Shown: positions 26,988-35,597, numbered from the stretch's first letter. The stretch is DNA of 64,000 nucleotides from Acidobacteriota bacterium (GCA_018269005.1 JAFDVK010000052.1:124001-188000), one strand, 5' to 3'. Translations and numbers: made by a program. The notes: generated by a model from the sequence alone, not told the origin.

Positions 26988-27749
26988 ATGACTGAACTTT
27001 TACGGATCGAGGATCTGGTGGTTCGCTTCGGCGGACGCAATGGCGTCAATGCGGTCGATGGTGTTTCGCTCAGCATCGGCCGCGGTGAGACGCTTGCGCT
27101 CGTTGGCGAATCCGGCTGCGGAAAATCTACGCTCGCACGCGCCGTGCTGCGTGTGCAGCGGATCGCTTCGGGCCGGATCTTGCTTGACGGCGAGGACATC
27201 ACACATATTTCGGAGCGGCAGATGCGGCCATTTCGACGCCGAATGCAGATGGTCTTTCAGGATCCTTACACGAGCCTCGATCCGCTCGTTCCGGTCGGGA
27301 ATTCGATCCTCGAACCGCGGCGTGCCTTCTCGCTTCCAAAAGGGACGAACGAATTGGCTGAGTTGATGACGGCCGTCGGGCTTTCGTCGGCATTGCACGG
27401 GCGTAAACCAAGCGAGCTTTCGGGCGGACAGCGTCAACGCGTCGGCATTGCACGGGCGCTTTCTGTCGAACCGGAACTCATCGTCGCGGACGAACCTGTT
27501 TCGTCGCTCGATGTTTCGATGCAGGCTCAGATACTCAACCTTCTAAAGCGTTCTGCACGAGGCCGCGGGATCGCGTTTCTTTTCATTTCGCACGATCTAA
27601 GGGCAGTGAGATTCATTGCCGATCGCGTTGCGGTGATGGAAAAAGGAAAGATCGTCGAGGCCGGGCCGACGAGCGAGATACTCGACAACGCTCAGCATCC
27701 GTTCACAAAACGGCTGATCGAAGCGATGCCGAAAGTGGTCAGCGGCTAG
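26988..27749 (+). CDS. Opp/Dpp-type ABC transporter ATPase, short OppF-like
   Basis: A 253-residue ATPase with Walker A GESGCGKST, signature LSGGQRQRVG and Walker B LIVADEPVSSLD. It lacks the C-terminal oligopeptide/dipeptide extension (usual OppF length about 320), ending just after the H-loop region. It starts seven bases after the lipoprotein gene. Its last 11 bases overlap the convergent four-helix-bundle gene. It is expected to form a heterodimer with the OppD-like protein. Confidence 0.88.
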   Translation: MTELLRIEDLVVRFGGRNGVNAVDGVSLSIGRGETLALVGESGCGKSTLARAVLRVQRIASGRILLDGEDITHISERQMRPFRRRMQMVFQDPYTSLDPLVPVGNSILEPRRAFSLPKGTNELAELMTAVGLSSALHGRKPSELSGGQRQRVGIARALSVEPELIVADEPVSSLDVSMQAQILNLLKRSARGRGIAFLFISHDLRAVRFIADRVAVMEKGKIVEAGPTSEILDNAQHPFTKRLIEAMPKVVSG

Positions 27750-28290
27750 TCCCGACGCGGCTTGTTTGTTTTGCGGGCGGCGGCAGGTGTCGTTTGTCCT
27801 TTTCGAGGTACGAAGCCTTGAGCGACCTTATTCGCTTGTGGGTCGTCGTTATCGAAGCAAGTTGGCGCTCCACAACGTCCCGCACATGCGGACGCAGGGT
27901 TTCTTTCAGCACGCTTGTATAAGCCTTTTTTGCGATACTCTCGCCGCGTTCACATTCTACGAGAATTCCTGCTTCGTCGCGGCCTTCGATCACGGCCTTG
28001 ATGTCGATCCAGCCGCGATGAAGTTTTGCGATGAAGGAACCAGTGTGTTCAGGATTTCCGCCAAGCGACCGCACGAGCGATTGCAGTTCGCCGACGAACT
28101 GTGCTCTTTGGATCGTACATTCTGCAAAAAGCTGCTTCAGTTCGGCGGACTTCACACCTTCTGACGCGCTTCGATAACCCGCCTCGCCATCTTTGCAGGT
28201 TACGATCAGCTCGTTCAGTCTCGAGGCCGTCTCAGTTTTTGAAAGAATCTTACTGCGCTCGACGGGGTCGGCTTTGCTATCGTTGACCAT
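27739..28290 (-). CDS. PA2169-family (DUF2383) four-helix-bundle protein
   Basis: A 183-residue ferritin-like four-helix bundle. The N-terminal part LNELIVTCKDGEAGYRSASEGVK is the family signature of DUF2383/PA2169 proteins, often induced under stress. The C-terminal helix is followed by a basic tail (KDKRHLPPPAKQTSR). No complete di-iron motif is evident. An AAGGAGG stretch lies upstream on the minus strand. It is convergent with the OppF-like gene with an 11-base overlap. Function unknown. Confidence 0.82.
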   Translation of the reverse strand: MVNDSKADPVERSKILSKTETASRLNELIVTCKDGEAGYRSASEGVKSAELKQLFAECTIQRAQFVGELQSLVRSLGGNPEHTGSFIAKLHRGWIDIKAVIEGRDEAGILVECERGESIAKKAYTSVLKETLRPHVRDVVERQLASITTTHKRIRSLKASYLEKDKRHLPPPAKQTSRVGTSR

Positions 28291-28599
28291 TGCGATCTAA
28301 AAACCTCCTTGCAAGTGCTTCTCAAGTTTCATAAGAGCTTGAGGGTCTCAGCAAATGTGTGCCTGCTTATAGTATCGCCCTTTCCGGCGTTTCGGTCAAA
28401 ATGAATGAAGGCTCGCAGGCCCGATAAAAACTTAGTAAATTGCTTGCCGAACTCGTGGAAAACAGGCGCGATTAGGCGTTTTTGCGAGATACAAAAGCGT
28501 GTATCTTCCGCACGGGAGCGGCCCTGTCCCGTAAGCCCGAAGCGTATTCTTTTGAACCGCCCGCCAGCGATCTTGTTCCGGCGGCCGGTAATAAATGCG
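28291..28599. other. Intergenic region before the diguanylate cyclase operon
   Basis: About 309 bases between divergent genes. An in-frame extension (from 28405) of the downstream GGDEF protein is open but has no recognisable domain and looks non-coding. No repeat, RNA or strong promoter was identified. It should contain promoters for both directions. Confidence 0.4.
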
Positions 28600-30624
28600 A
28601 TGAGTGAGAAACGCGAGGTTCCGCCCAAGAACGTTCTTGAGCGGATCGCGAAAAAGAACGGAATTGCGGTCGTTGTCGTTGACGAAGAGGGAAAGCAAAG
28701 CCCTGCAGTCAATGACAATTCGATCTGCGCCGTGCTGAATCCGGACGGGGTGCTCGTCGGGCGTTGCGCACGCGATTGCGGCCGGGCGTTGCAGCGGGCT
28801 TCGGATGAGAACGCAACGATCTCCTATACTTGCCACGCAGGGCTTCTTTGCCGCGCGGCGAAGTTTGATGCAAAAGGCAGACCGGCGGCAGTCATCGTCG
28901 GGCGTGCGTTCACAAATTCCGAGAACTATCGCCGAGCGGCAAATCGAGCGATGACCGGCGATTGGCGCGATCTGCCCGCTTCGAGATTTTTTGAGAATAT
29001 TCTGCTTCTGAGTTCGGATGCGCCGCTTGTCGATGCCTTGCGCGAACTGAAAGACGCGTCAAAACAAGAGGCAACAGCCCCGAGACCTGAGACTCCACAG
29101 GCAAAGGAGATCGCACGTCGTGCGGCGGCGATCAACGAGAAAGCAAAAGGCGCTCCGGGCGGACCTGATCCCGCGGATTGGCGTTCGTTCTTCGGGTCGC
29201 TTCTCGGGCGAGATTATATTTCGGCACGCAACGCGACGATAGAGTTCGTCGTCAAGAATTTCTCGCTGAACTCGCTGATCTGGCTCGAAAAACGAGCAGA
29301 TCGCCTCGAGAGCACTGCCGTTTCCGCAAAGCTGAAAGGCCGAAGCGTGAACGTCGGCATCGCCGTCGATGACGAAAGGCTTGCCGATGCGGCGGCCGGC
29401 GAAACGCCGACAGTTCTTGGCAAACCCGCGACGGCGGAAGAGCCGAACCCGAAGCAGGTGCTGCTTTTTGCGATGCCTGTCGGAGACGACATCCCGGCGG
29501 CTTTGGTCGTGCTCGACAAGGTGCCGCAAGAGGATCGGCGCCGGGCAGTTGCAAGGTTTTGCCGTTCGGTCGCACCGCAGCTTGAGATACTGCGTTTGCG
29601 GGCGGAAATGGAAAGGCGAGCGCGGCTCGATGAGGTTTCGGAGCGGCTTGCCGAGGGAATTCGCGACCTCGATACCGAAGAACTTTGGATGCACCTGGCA
29701 CGCGTCAGCGCGGACCTGCTGCAGGCCGAGCGTGCGTCTCTGATGACGCGTGATGAAGTTGCGAGACGATTCCGCGTCAAAGGTGCGGTCGGCTCGGTAT
29801 TTGACCTCCGGAACGACGCAGATCCCGGCGAAAGGGTCGCGCGGATCGTATTCGAGCGAGGAAAGCCTATCGTTGTCCGCGATGTTGCCATTACGGGCCT
29901 TGAGCCGGTCGCGAAAGAGCGGAAGTACAAGACGGCGTCCTTTCTTTCGGCACCGATCTGGCTTGGCGAAAGACAGCTTGCGGTCATCAATTTCACGGAC
30001 AAGGTGACAGGCACGGCGTTCGATCGCCGCGATCTCGACCTCGTCAAGGCGATCACGCCGCAGCTTGCCGCAGCGATCGACCGCACGCAGCTCAAGGAAC
30101 GCGCCGGCGAACTTGAACAGCTTTCGGTGACGGATCCGCTCACCGGCCTGCTCAACCGACGCTATATGGTTCAGCGACTTTCGGAGGAAGTGAAACGCTC
30201 GAATCGGCATGGCTATCCGATGGCGTTCGTGATGCTCGACGTCGATCATTTCAAGTCCTACAACGATTCGTTTGGGCATCCTGCGGGCGACGAGGCGTTG
30301 AAGATCGTCGCGTCCGTCATTCGCGAAACGCTTCGCGACGCGGATGTTGCGGTGCGTTTTGGCGGCGAGGAGTTTGCGATCTTGCTTCCGCAGACGACCG
30401 ATGTCGAGGCCGCAAATATCGCCGACCGCGTCCGGCATAACGTCGCGTCCGTCGAGTTTCCGCACAGAGATGTAACGATCAGCGTCGGCGTCGCGTCCTG
30501 CACGAGCGAGATCTGCGCGCAGATGGATATGATCAGCGCCGCCGATAAGGCCCTTTATCGCGCAAAAGCTGAGGGCCGGAATCGCGTTTCGATCTATCAA
30601 ACGGCGGGCGGTGAAGAAGGATGA
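28600..30624 (+). CDS. PocR-GAF-GGDEF diguanylate cyclase
   Basis: A 674-residue protein from the ATG at 28600, where the PocR-like sensory domain begins. The N-terminal domain has a cysteine-bearing pattern (CAVLNPDG, CARDCGRA, then CHAGLLCRAA), as in PocR ligand-binding domains that sense small molecules or metal. A GAF-like domain occupies about 340-490. The GGDEF domain (about 505-670) has DVDHFKSYNDSFGHPAGD and the active-site GGEEF at residues 588-592, with an inhibitory-site RDAD five residues upstream. It should make cyclic di-GMP. The ATGA overlap with the next gene indicates translational coupling. Confidence 0.88.
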   Translation: MSEKREVPPKNVLERIAKKNGIAVVVVDEEGKQSPAVNDNSICAVLNPDGVLVGRCARDCGRALQRASDENATISYTCHAGLLCRAAKFDAKGRPAAVIVGRAFTNSENYRRAANRAMTGDWRDLPASRFFENILLLSSDAPLVDALRELKDASKQEATAPRPETPQAKEIARRAAAINEKAKGAPGGPDPADWRSFFGSLLGRDYISARNATIEFVVKNFSLNSLIWLEKRADRLESTAVSAKLKGRSVNVGIAVDDERLADAAAGETPTVLGKPATAEEPNPKQVLLFAMPVGDDIPAALVVLDKVPQEDRRRAVARFCRSVAPQLEILRLRAEMERRARLDEVSERLAEGIRDLDTEELWMHLARVSADLLQAERASLMTRDEVARRFRVKGAVGSVFDLRNDADPGERVARIVFERGKPIVVRDVAITGLEPVAKERKYKTASFLSAPIWLGERQLAVINFTDKVTGTAFDRRDLDLVKAITPQLAAAIDRTQLKERAGELEQLSVTDPLTGLLNRRYMVQRLSEEVKRSNRHGYPMAFVMLDVDHFKSYNDSFGHPAGDEALKIVASVIRETLRDADVAVRFGGEEFAILLPQTTDVEAANIADRVRHNVASVEFPHRDVTISVGVASCTSEICAQMDMISAADKALYRAKAEGRNRVSIYQTAGGEEG

Positions 30625-32747
30625 ACACTCCCGAAAAGATCCTATCGACGCTTCGAGCTGACAGATTTGTTGGCCGCGGGCGGGAACTTGCGCGCCTGAT
30701 CGCACACTCTTCTGACGGCGGCATTCTCGATGTTCACGCAGCACCGGATTCGGGTGCGTCTGAAATGCTGCGGCAGGTTTACGATCACTTTTTCCGGACG
30801 GCGAGCGAGACAGTGCCGTTCTATTTCCGAATCCGCAACGCCGAATCCACGGACGACGCCGGCCGCCGATGGGTGCGGGAATTCATAACTCAGACAGCGG
30901 CGTTCGACCGCCGCGTCCCTGAGCTGATCGCTGCAAAACCCGAAATTCACGAGCTCATCGACTTTGTTTCGGAACATCAACGCAGCTGGATCGAAAGTGC
31001 CGCCGGTTTGCTCAGGAGAGACGCGCCGCTTGAAAGCCTGCTCGCCGTTCCTTTCCGTGCGGCGGCCAACGGTGTTCGAAGTTTTATTCTCGTTGATGAG
31101 TTCGAGCGTTCTTCCGATGAACTCGCCGATGCGATGCGTCGCGTTCTCGCGGACGTTTCGCTCGCGAGCGTTCTCTGTTTTGCAAGACGCCATCAGCCAA
31201 AGACCCCGCCGTTTGCGAGGCTGCATCTCGATCGCCTGGCGGCCGAAGATGCGAAGGAGCTTATTGCCGACCACGCCCGCGAACGGCACGTTTCGCTGAG
31301 CGAGGAAGTCTGCGATCTTGCGGTGCTTCTGCTTGCGTCGCGGCCCGTTCTCTTGAAGGGAACTGTCGATGCGGCCGCGGCGAGAGACTCGTCGCTCTCG
31401 GCATTTTCGGACCTTGCGAGGATCTACACGGACGAGCTCTTCGGTATCTCGATCGGACGCAAGATCGATCACGAACTCGACCGACTTGCGGGCGACCCGG
31501 AACTTGAAAAAGAGATCTTCCGCCAGCTTTCTGCGACACAGGAAAGCGGAAGTTCTTTTGAGGTCGAGTGGCAAACGCGGCTCGGTCTGTCAGCGGCGGA
31601 ATGTGGCGAGATGCTCTCGCAGCTGCACGAAAAAGAGTTCATCTCGCGAGCCGCCGGGCGTGTCTATTCTCCGCGGAATGACGAAGTTACTGCCGATTAT
31701 GTTCGTGCGAGAGCTGAACTCGAAACGAGCGGAAAGACGCGTGCCCGCGTGGTCGCCGAAACTCTGACAGCAAACCTTGCCCGCGGCCCGCGACTGCTCG
31801 CACGCCGATATCGACGCGAGGCGACCGTCGGACTGCGCGAACTTTTGGCAAGTTTTGCGGGTCAGTCCGCCGCTCTTGCGAGCATTGATTTTCGGAAGTT
31901 CGAGGCCGAATTGAAAGGCCGTTCGGACGACGAGCAGCTTGCAAAGATCGCCGCCACGCCCGAACGCATCTTGCTGCCGCAGATCTTCTTTTCCGTGAAC
32001 GCGGCAGACATCTATCCGTCGATCGGGCGTGTCGCGGATGTCGAACGCACGGCGATCGGCTTCGGCGTTTCCGATGACGGCGATGAGACCGCGTGGCTCG
32101 CGGCGGAGTTCGATTCAAAGCTCGCGGCCTCGCTCGATCTTACGGAATATTGGCTCGACCGCCTCGAAATGGCGGCCCTTGCGAGCGAATTGAAGAAGTA
32201 CCGCCTTTGGCTCGTAACGAGCGAAGGTTTCGATGAGGCGGCTTCGCAGGCGATCGCTGAACGCGGAGCGTTCGGGAGTTCGTATCGACAGATCGAGCTG
32301 CTGCGGATCGAGCTTGGGCTTGCCGATTCGCGGCCGCATCAGTCGCTTGGCCAGTTCGAGATCACGATCCCGATGGGCGGCGATACAGAGATCGTCGCGG
32401 CAAGGTTTGCCGAAGAAATTGCCGAACGCCAGGATTTTTCGCCGCGTGATATCAACCAGATCAAGACCGCATTGGTCGAAGCCTGCATAAACGCCTCGGA
32501 ACATTCGCTCTCGCCCGAACGCAAGATCCATCTGACGTTCACGCCTTTCAGCGACCGGCTCGAGATCGTTGTCCGCAACCGCGGGCTTCGGCTAAAGGAC
32601 AAATTGGCGTTGGGCCGCAGCGAGAAAGACGGGCAGAGACGCGGTTGGGGACTCGAACTAATGGCAAAACTCGTCGATTCCGTCGAGATACTGCCAACCG
32701 ACGACGGAACTGCCATCCGCATCACTAAACTCCTTTCCCACAGATAA
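30621..32747 (+). CDS. Degenerate AAA/STAND ATPase fused to RsbW-like histidine-kinase-fold ATPase
   Basis: A 708-residue protein of unknown function. Residues about 15-300 have the outline of an AAA/STAND module: FVGRGRELARL, then APDSGASE where a P-loop Lys is expected but absent, and a Walker-B-like FILVDEFERS. The central part is helical. Residues about 575-708 form an anti-sigma-factor-type HATPase: N-box EACINASEH (Asn624) and G-box RGWGLEL. Such domains phosphorylate or sequester partner-switch regulators. The gene is coupled to the upstream diguanylate cyclase, so it may link cyclic di-GMP synthesis to a partner-switching output. No sigma factor or anti-anti-sigma gene is adjacent. 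Confidence 0.75.
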   Translation: MNTPEKILSTLRADRFVGRGRELARLIAHSSDGGILDVHAAPDSGASEMLRQVYDHFFRTASETVPFYFRIRNAESTDDAGRRWVREFITQTAAFDRRVPELIAAKPEIHELIDFVSEHQRSWIESAAGLLRRDAPLESLLAVPFRAAANGVRSFILVDEFERSSDELADAMRRVLADVSLASVLCFARRHQPKTPPFARLHLDRLAAEDAKELIADHARERHVSLSEEVCDLAVLLLASRPVLLKGTVDAAAARDSSLSAFSDLARIYTDELFGISIGRKIDHELDRLAGDPELEKEIFRQLSATQESGSSFEVEWQTRLGLSAAECGEMLSQLHEKEFISRAAGRVYSPRNDEVTADYVRARAELETSGKTRARVVAETLTANLARGPRLLARRYRREATVGLRELLASFAGQSAALASIDFRKFEAELKGRSDDEQLAKIAATPERILLPQIFFSVNAADIYPSIGRVADVERTAIGFGVSDDGDETAWLAAEFDSKLAASLDLTEYWLDRLEMAALASELKKYRLWLVTSEGFDEAASQAIAERGAFGSSYRQIELLRIELGLADSRPHQSLGQFEITIPMGGDTEIVAARFAEEIAERQDFSPRDINQIKTALVEACINASEHSLSPERKIHLTFTPFSDRLEIVVRNRGLRLKDKLALGRSEKDGQRRGWGLELMAKLVDSVEILPTDDGTAIRITKLLSHR

Positions 32748-32863
32748 TTAGGTCATTTCAGCGGACGAAAAAAAGGGCTTTTCAGGTATCTCAAAATCGG
32801 GTATCCTAGAGGGTGACTTCCCCGCGTGGGCACGGCGACCGATCTTGCCGTCTGCCCATCCCT

Positions 32864-33796
32864 ATGAACGATGCAGAAATAAAACGAAGGGACTTGCGGC
32901 CCGCACTTGTTTTCCTAAGCGGCGAACTTATCGCCGTGCCGATACCGCTTGAGCGTCCTGAGGTCGTCCTCGGCCGAGCCCTCGAGGCTGATGTCCGCGT
33001 CAACGATACGCAGGTGTCGCGGCGGCATGCGGTCGTGCGGGCGGTGCGTTCGGGAGGAACCGGAGATCTCGAGTATATTCTGACCGACCTTGATTCGCGG
33101 AACGGCACTTTCCTGAACGGCAGCCGCGTGCGCGAAGGGCGTCTTGCGAACGGCGACAAGATCGCGATCGGCGAGACGATCCTGCGCTTTGATCTGCTGG
33201 ACGAGATCGACCGCGAGTATCAGCGGCAGGTTCACAGGCTCATCTCGCACGACGATCTGACGGGATTGCTTTCGAGCCGATCTTTCTTTTTCGAGCTAAG
33301 GCGTGAGGCCGCACGAGCGAAGGCCGAGGGCCGGTCGTTCTGCGTGCTGATGATGGACGGCGACAATTTCAAATCGGTCAACGACACTTACGGGCATATG
33401 ACCGGCAGCAAGACGATCGAGGAGATCGGGCTTTGCATTACAAGCATTTTGCGGAGCGGCGATGCCGCGGCGCGTTTCGGCGGCGACGAGTTCGCCGCAT
33501 TCCTGCTGGACGCCGATATCGCACAGGCGTTGGTCGGCGCCGAACGCATTCGGGCAGAGATCGCGGCACACAAATTCAGCGTCATTCGGCCGGGCCTTGA
33601 AAGGCACGTGCATCACATCACGGTGAGCATCGGGATATCGTCCTTTCCGGAAGATTCCGAAGACCCGATCGAGCTTGTCGAGATGGCCGATTCGGCGCTC
33701 TACCGCGCAAAACGCTCGGGCCGGAACTGCGTGGCAGTTTACCGCGACCTGACGCCTGAAGAGTTGAACGCCGAGCTGAAACCTCGCGGCAAATAA
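32864..33796 (+). CDS. FHA-GGDEF diguanylate cyclase
   Basis: A 310-residue protein from the ATG at 32864. The N-terminal FHA domain is canonical (LGRALEADVRVND, SRRH, DSRNGTFLNG). The GGDEF domain has DGDNFKSVNDTYGH, an inhibitory-site RSGD and an intact GGDEF at residues 206-210. The usual GHxxGD reads GHMTGS, a small deviation near the active site. Phosphothreonine recognition by the FHA domain could control cyclic di-GMP production. It lies 116 bases after the ATPase gene, so may have its own promoter, but belongs to the same signalling block. Confidence 0.88.
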   Translation: MNDAEIKRRDLRPALVFLSGELIAVPIPLERPEVVLGRALEADVRVNDTQVSRRHAVVRAVRSGGTGDLEYILTDLDSRNGTFLNGSRVREGRLANGDKIAIGETILRFDLLDEIDREYQRQVHRLISHDDLTGLLSSRSFFFELRREAARAKAEGRSFCVLMMDGDNFKSVNDTYGHMTGSKTIEEIGLCITSILRSGDAAARFGGDEFAAFLLDADIAQALVGAERIRAEIAAHKFSVIRPGLERHVHHITVSIGISSFPEDSEDPIELVEMADSALYRAKRSGRNCVAVYRDLTPEELNAELKPRGK

Positions 33797-33797
33797 C

Positions 33798-34034
33798 TCA
33801 AACTTTCCCGCCCATAGCTTCTACCCAGGCGAGAAATGAATCCTCGTAGATGAAGTAGTTCCGCGTCTTTTCGCGTGGTGCGAATTCGAAAATTCCCTCC
33901 TCGCACATTTCGTAGATCCTTCGACGTGAAAGCGGCGGAGTTACGATCCTGTGCATCCGGATGAGCCTTTCAACCTCGGAGATCCGTAACGTCGGCCGCG
34001 GGGCGAGATGTAATATTCGTTGTGTGGTGTTCAT
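33798..34034 (-). CDS. Small helix-turn-helix (excisionase-like) protein
   Basis: A 78-residue protein from the ATG at 34034. The middle reads LRISEVERLIRMHR and SRRRIYEMCEEGIFEFAP, then YFIYEDSFLAWVEAMG, resembling MerR/excisionase winged helix proteins in which a helix-turn-helix is followed by a wing. An upstream extension of the frame would encode only the Gln/Asn-rich translation of the repeat array and is rejected. It is divergent from the phage-like cluster and faces a 19-bp repeat array, so it is a candidate regulator of the cluster. Confidence 0.7.
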   Translation of the reverse strand: MNTTQRILHLAPRPTLRISEVERLIRMHRIVTPPLSRRRIYEMCEEGIFEFAPREKTRNYFIYEDSFLAWVEAMGGKV

Positions 34035-34123
34035 AGTCTTCTGTGCTTTATAAAGTCTCGCCCAACAAGTACTTAGCGGCCGGATCGTAACCGGGGCAGG
34101 CTGTTGACCCTGCCGCTTTTGTT

Positions 34124-34198
34124 CGTTCTGTCCGTTTTGTCCATTTTGTGCGGTTTGTGTCATTTTGTGCGCTTTGTGACGTTTTGTGCGGTTTGTGC
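34124..34198. repeat. Iteron-like array, 19-bp period
   Basis: Three 19-base direct repeats follow each other without gaps at 34142-34160, 34161-34179 and 34180-34198. Each consists of a TTTTGTGC half and a TTTGTG half; the first reads CATTTTGTGCGGTTTGTGT. A weaker copy precedes them (34124-34141). The underlying unit is 9-10 bases with a TTTGT core. The array lies between the small HTH gene and the phage-like genes. Such arrays serve as operators or replication iterons. Confidence 0.75.
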
Positions 34199-34236
34199 TT
34201 CAAACCGGAAACGTAAACGCGGTAATCTCAATTCAT

Positions 34237-34313
34237 CGGTCGGATGAGACCGGCAATGAAACGAGGCGAATGTAAGCCTTGCGGATAAGTCGCCCTTGCC
34301 AATCGTCCGACCG
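34237..34313 (+). other. Candidate structured RNA leader of the phage-like cluster
   Basis: An 11-pair outer stem joins 34237-34247 (CGGTCGGATGA) to 34303-34313 (TCGTCCGACCG) with one G-U pair. Inside it, GGCAA (34252-34256) pairs with TTGCC (34296-34300), and GGCGA (34265-34269) pairs with TCGCC (34290-34294); a competing AGGC/GCCT hairpin (34264-34279) is possible. The element ends 52 bases before the endolysin ATG. It could be a riboswitch-like leader, a ribozyme or a cruciform site. No known family was recognised. Confidence 0.5.
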
Positions 34314-34365
34314 TTAGAGAATATCAAACGAGTATAAATCTATGCAAGACGGAAGGAAAGGAAAT

Positions 34366-35403
34366 ATGTTCAGCGAGATCGAGAAAGAAAAGGCACTTGC
34401 GATCGTCCGCATTTTTGAGACCGGAAGGCCGAAGGCGCGTTACGACGCATTGGCCGTGCTCAATGACGGTGCGGGCATTTCATACGGCATCTTTCAGTTC
34501 ACGCATCGTTCGGGAGCTCTTGGCGAAGTCGTCAAAAAGTATCTCGAAGCGGGCGGCGAGGTCGGACGTGAAGTTTTTGAGAAGCGTGCGGCAAAGCTCG
34601 CACGTACGACGAGGCCGACCATCGAGAAGGTTTCCGTCGATATGGAATTTCGTCGGGCATTGATCGCGGCGGCAAAGACCGGCGAGATGCGCGAGGCACA
34701 GCGTGCGGTCGCATTCGAGCGATATGTCGCACCGGCCGAGGCCTTCTGCAAGGTCAATGATTTTGTAACGCCGCTTGCGCTTGCGGCCGTACTCGACGGC
34801 CAGGTGCACGGTTCGTTCCGACGCATCGCACGCCTCGCACAAGGCGGCACCGAGAAGCCGTGGATCACGGACTACCTGCGTCAGCGAGATGCGTGGCTTC
34901 GGAGTTTTGCAAGGCTCAGGCCGACCGCCTATCGCACGGAATTTTTCCTGAGCGAGATCGCGATGAAGAATTGGCAGCTTGAGCTGCCGCTATTGGTCAA
35001 CGGGTGCGAGCTTCGCGCCGAGGACATTGAAGAAGATCGAGAGGCCGCGGACTTCCCGCCCGCAGACCTGCCAGAACCCACGCCTGAGGAACCGCAAATT
35101 CCCGCCGAGGACATTCCCGCAGACGAGCCGCGGCCATCGATGCTCGATACGGCCGAGGCCGCGTTCGATCGCATCGACGATGTTGTAACGGGCATTGCGA
35201 CGCGCACCGACAGGGCGAAATCGCTCTGGACGACGATCGCCGGAACGCTCTGGCAGACGGTTTGGGCGGTGGTCGCCTTTCTTGCCGGCGTGCCGCGGGA
35301 GATATGGATCATCACGGCGTTGGCGGCCGCGATCTTGACGGCAATGTATCTCTACCGGCAGATCGCGTTGGGGAAACTTCGAGAGAAGAAGGAGGTGAAA
35401 TGA
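34366..35403 (+). CDS. Phage-type endolysin, chitosanase-like, with C-terminal membrane segments
   Basis: A 345-residue protein from the ATG at 34366, preceded by AAGGAAAGGAAA; an upstream ATG at 34342 lacks a ribosome-binding site. The N-terminal domain resembles GH46 chitosanase-like glycosidases of phages: Glu18 in RIFETGRP and Asp34 in LNDGAGISYGIFQF are candidate catalytic residues. The middle is Glu/Pro-rich (about 215-260). Two hydrophobic stretches near the C-terminus (about 293-307 and 313-335) suggest membrane insertion, unusual for an endolysin. It is the first gene of a tightly packed lysis-packaging-head operon. The substrate is inferred to be peptidoglycan. Confidence 0.7.
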   Translation: MFSEIEKEKALAIVRIFETGRPKARYDALAVLNDGAGISYGIFQFTHRSGALGEVVKKYLEAGGEVGREVFEKRAAKLARTTRPTIEKVSVDMEFRRALIAAAKTGEMREAQRAVAFERYVAPAEAFCKVNDFVTPLALAAVLDGQVHGSFRRIARLAQGGTEKPWITDYLRQRDAWLRSFARLRPTAYRTEFFLSEIAMKNWQLELPLLVNGCELRAEDIEEDREAADFPPADLPEPTPEEPQIPAEDIPADEPRPSMLDTAEAAFDRIDDVVTGIATRTDRAKSLWTTIAGTLWQTVWAVVAFLAGVPREIWIITALAAAILTAMYLYRQIALGKLREKKEVK

Positions 35404-35597
35404 TGAACGACACAAAGAACGTTCTGCTTGCGTGGACAAGCTCTTTTGCAACTTTTTGGGGGAGCCGCGAAGCGGGCGAAATGCTTTCGGCGATCGTGCT
35501 GCCGATAGTTTTCTTCGCGGTCGGGAAGACGGCGGACATTCTGCTGCAGCTCTATTTTGCGAGACGCCGCGACACAAAAGGGAGGCGGGAGAAATGA
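35403..35597 (+). CDS. Holin-like small membrane protein
   Basis: A 64-residue protein with one or two membrane segments (about 24-47, LSAIVLPIVFFAVGKTADILL) and a strongly basic C-terminus (ARRRDTKGRREK). AGGAGGT lies seven bases before the ATG at 35403; an adjacent ATG at 35400 is also possible. It overlaps the endolysin stop by one base and the next gene by four. Size, topology and position between endolysin and spanin genes fit a holin or antiholin, but sequence similarity to a named family was not recognised. Confidence 0.65.
   Translation: MNDTKNVLLAWTSSFATFWGSREAGEMLSAIVLPIVFFAVGKTADILLQLYFARRRDTKGRREK

Noticed and set aside
29059-30744. 561-codon minus-strand frame opposite the GGDEF gene
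   Set aside because: It is a shadow of the conserved GAF-GGDEF coding sequence.
34035-34163. N-terminal extension of the small HTH protein
   Set aside because: It translates the repeat array into a Gln/Asn-rich stretch; the ATG at 34034 starts the conserved part.
34124-34198. Possible CRISPR array
   Set aside because: Repeat units are contiguous with no spacers of constant length, and no cas genes are present.
34237-34313. tRNA or hammerhead ribozyme
   Set aside because: No T-arm or anticodon arm pattern; the hammerhead core is only partly matched (CGGATGAG, GAAAC) and its stem II does not form.
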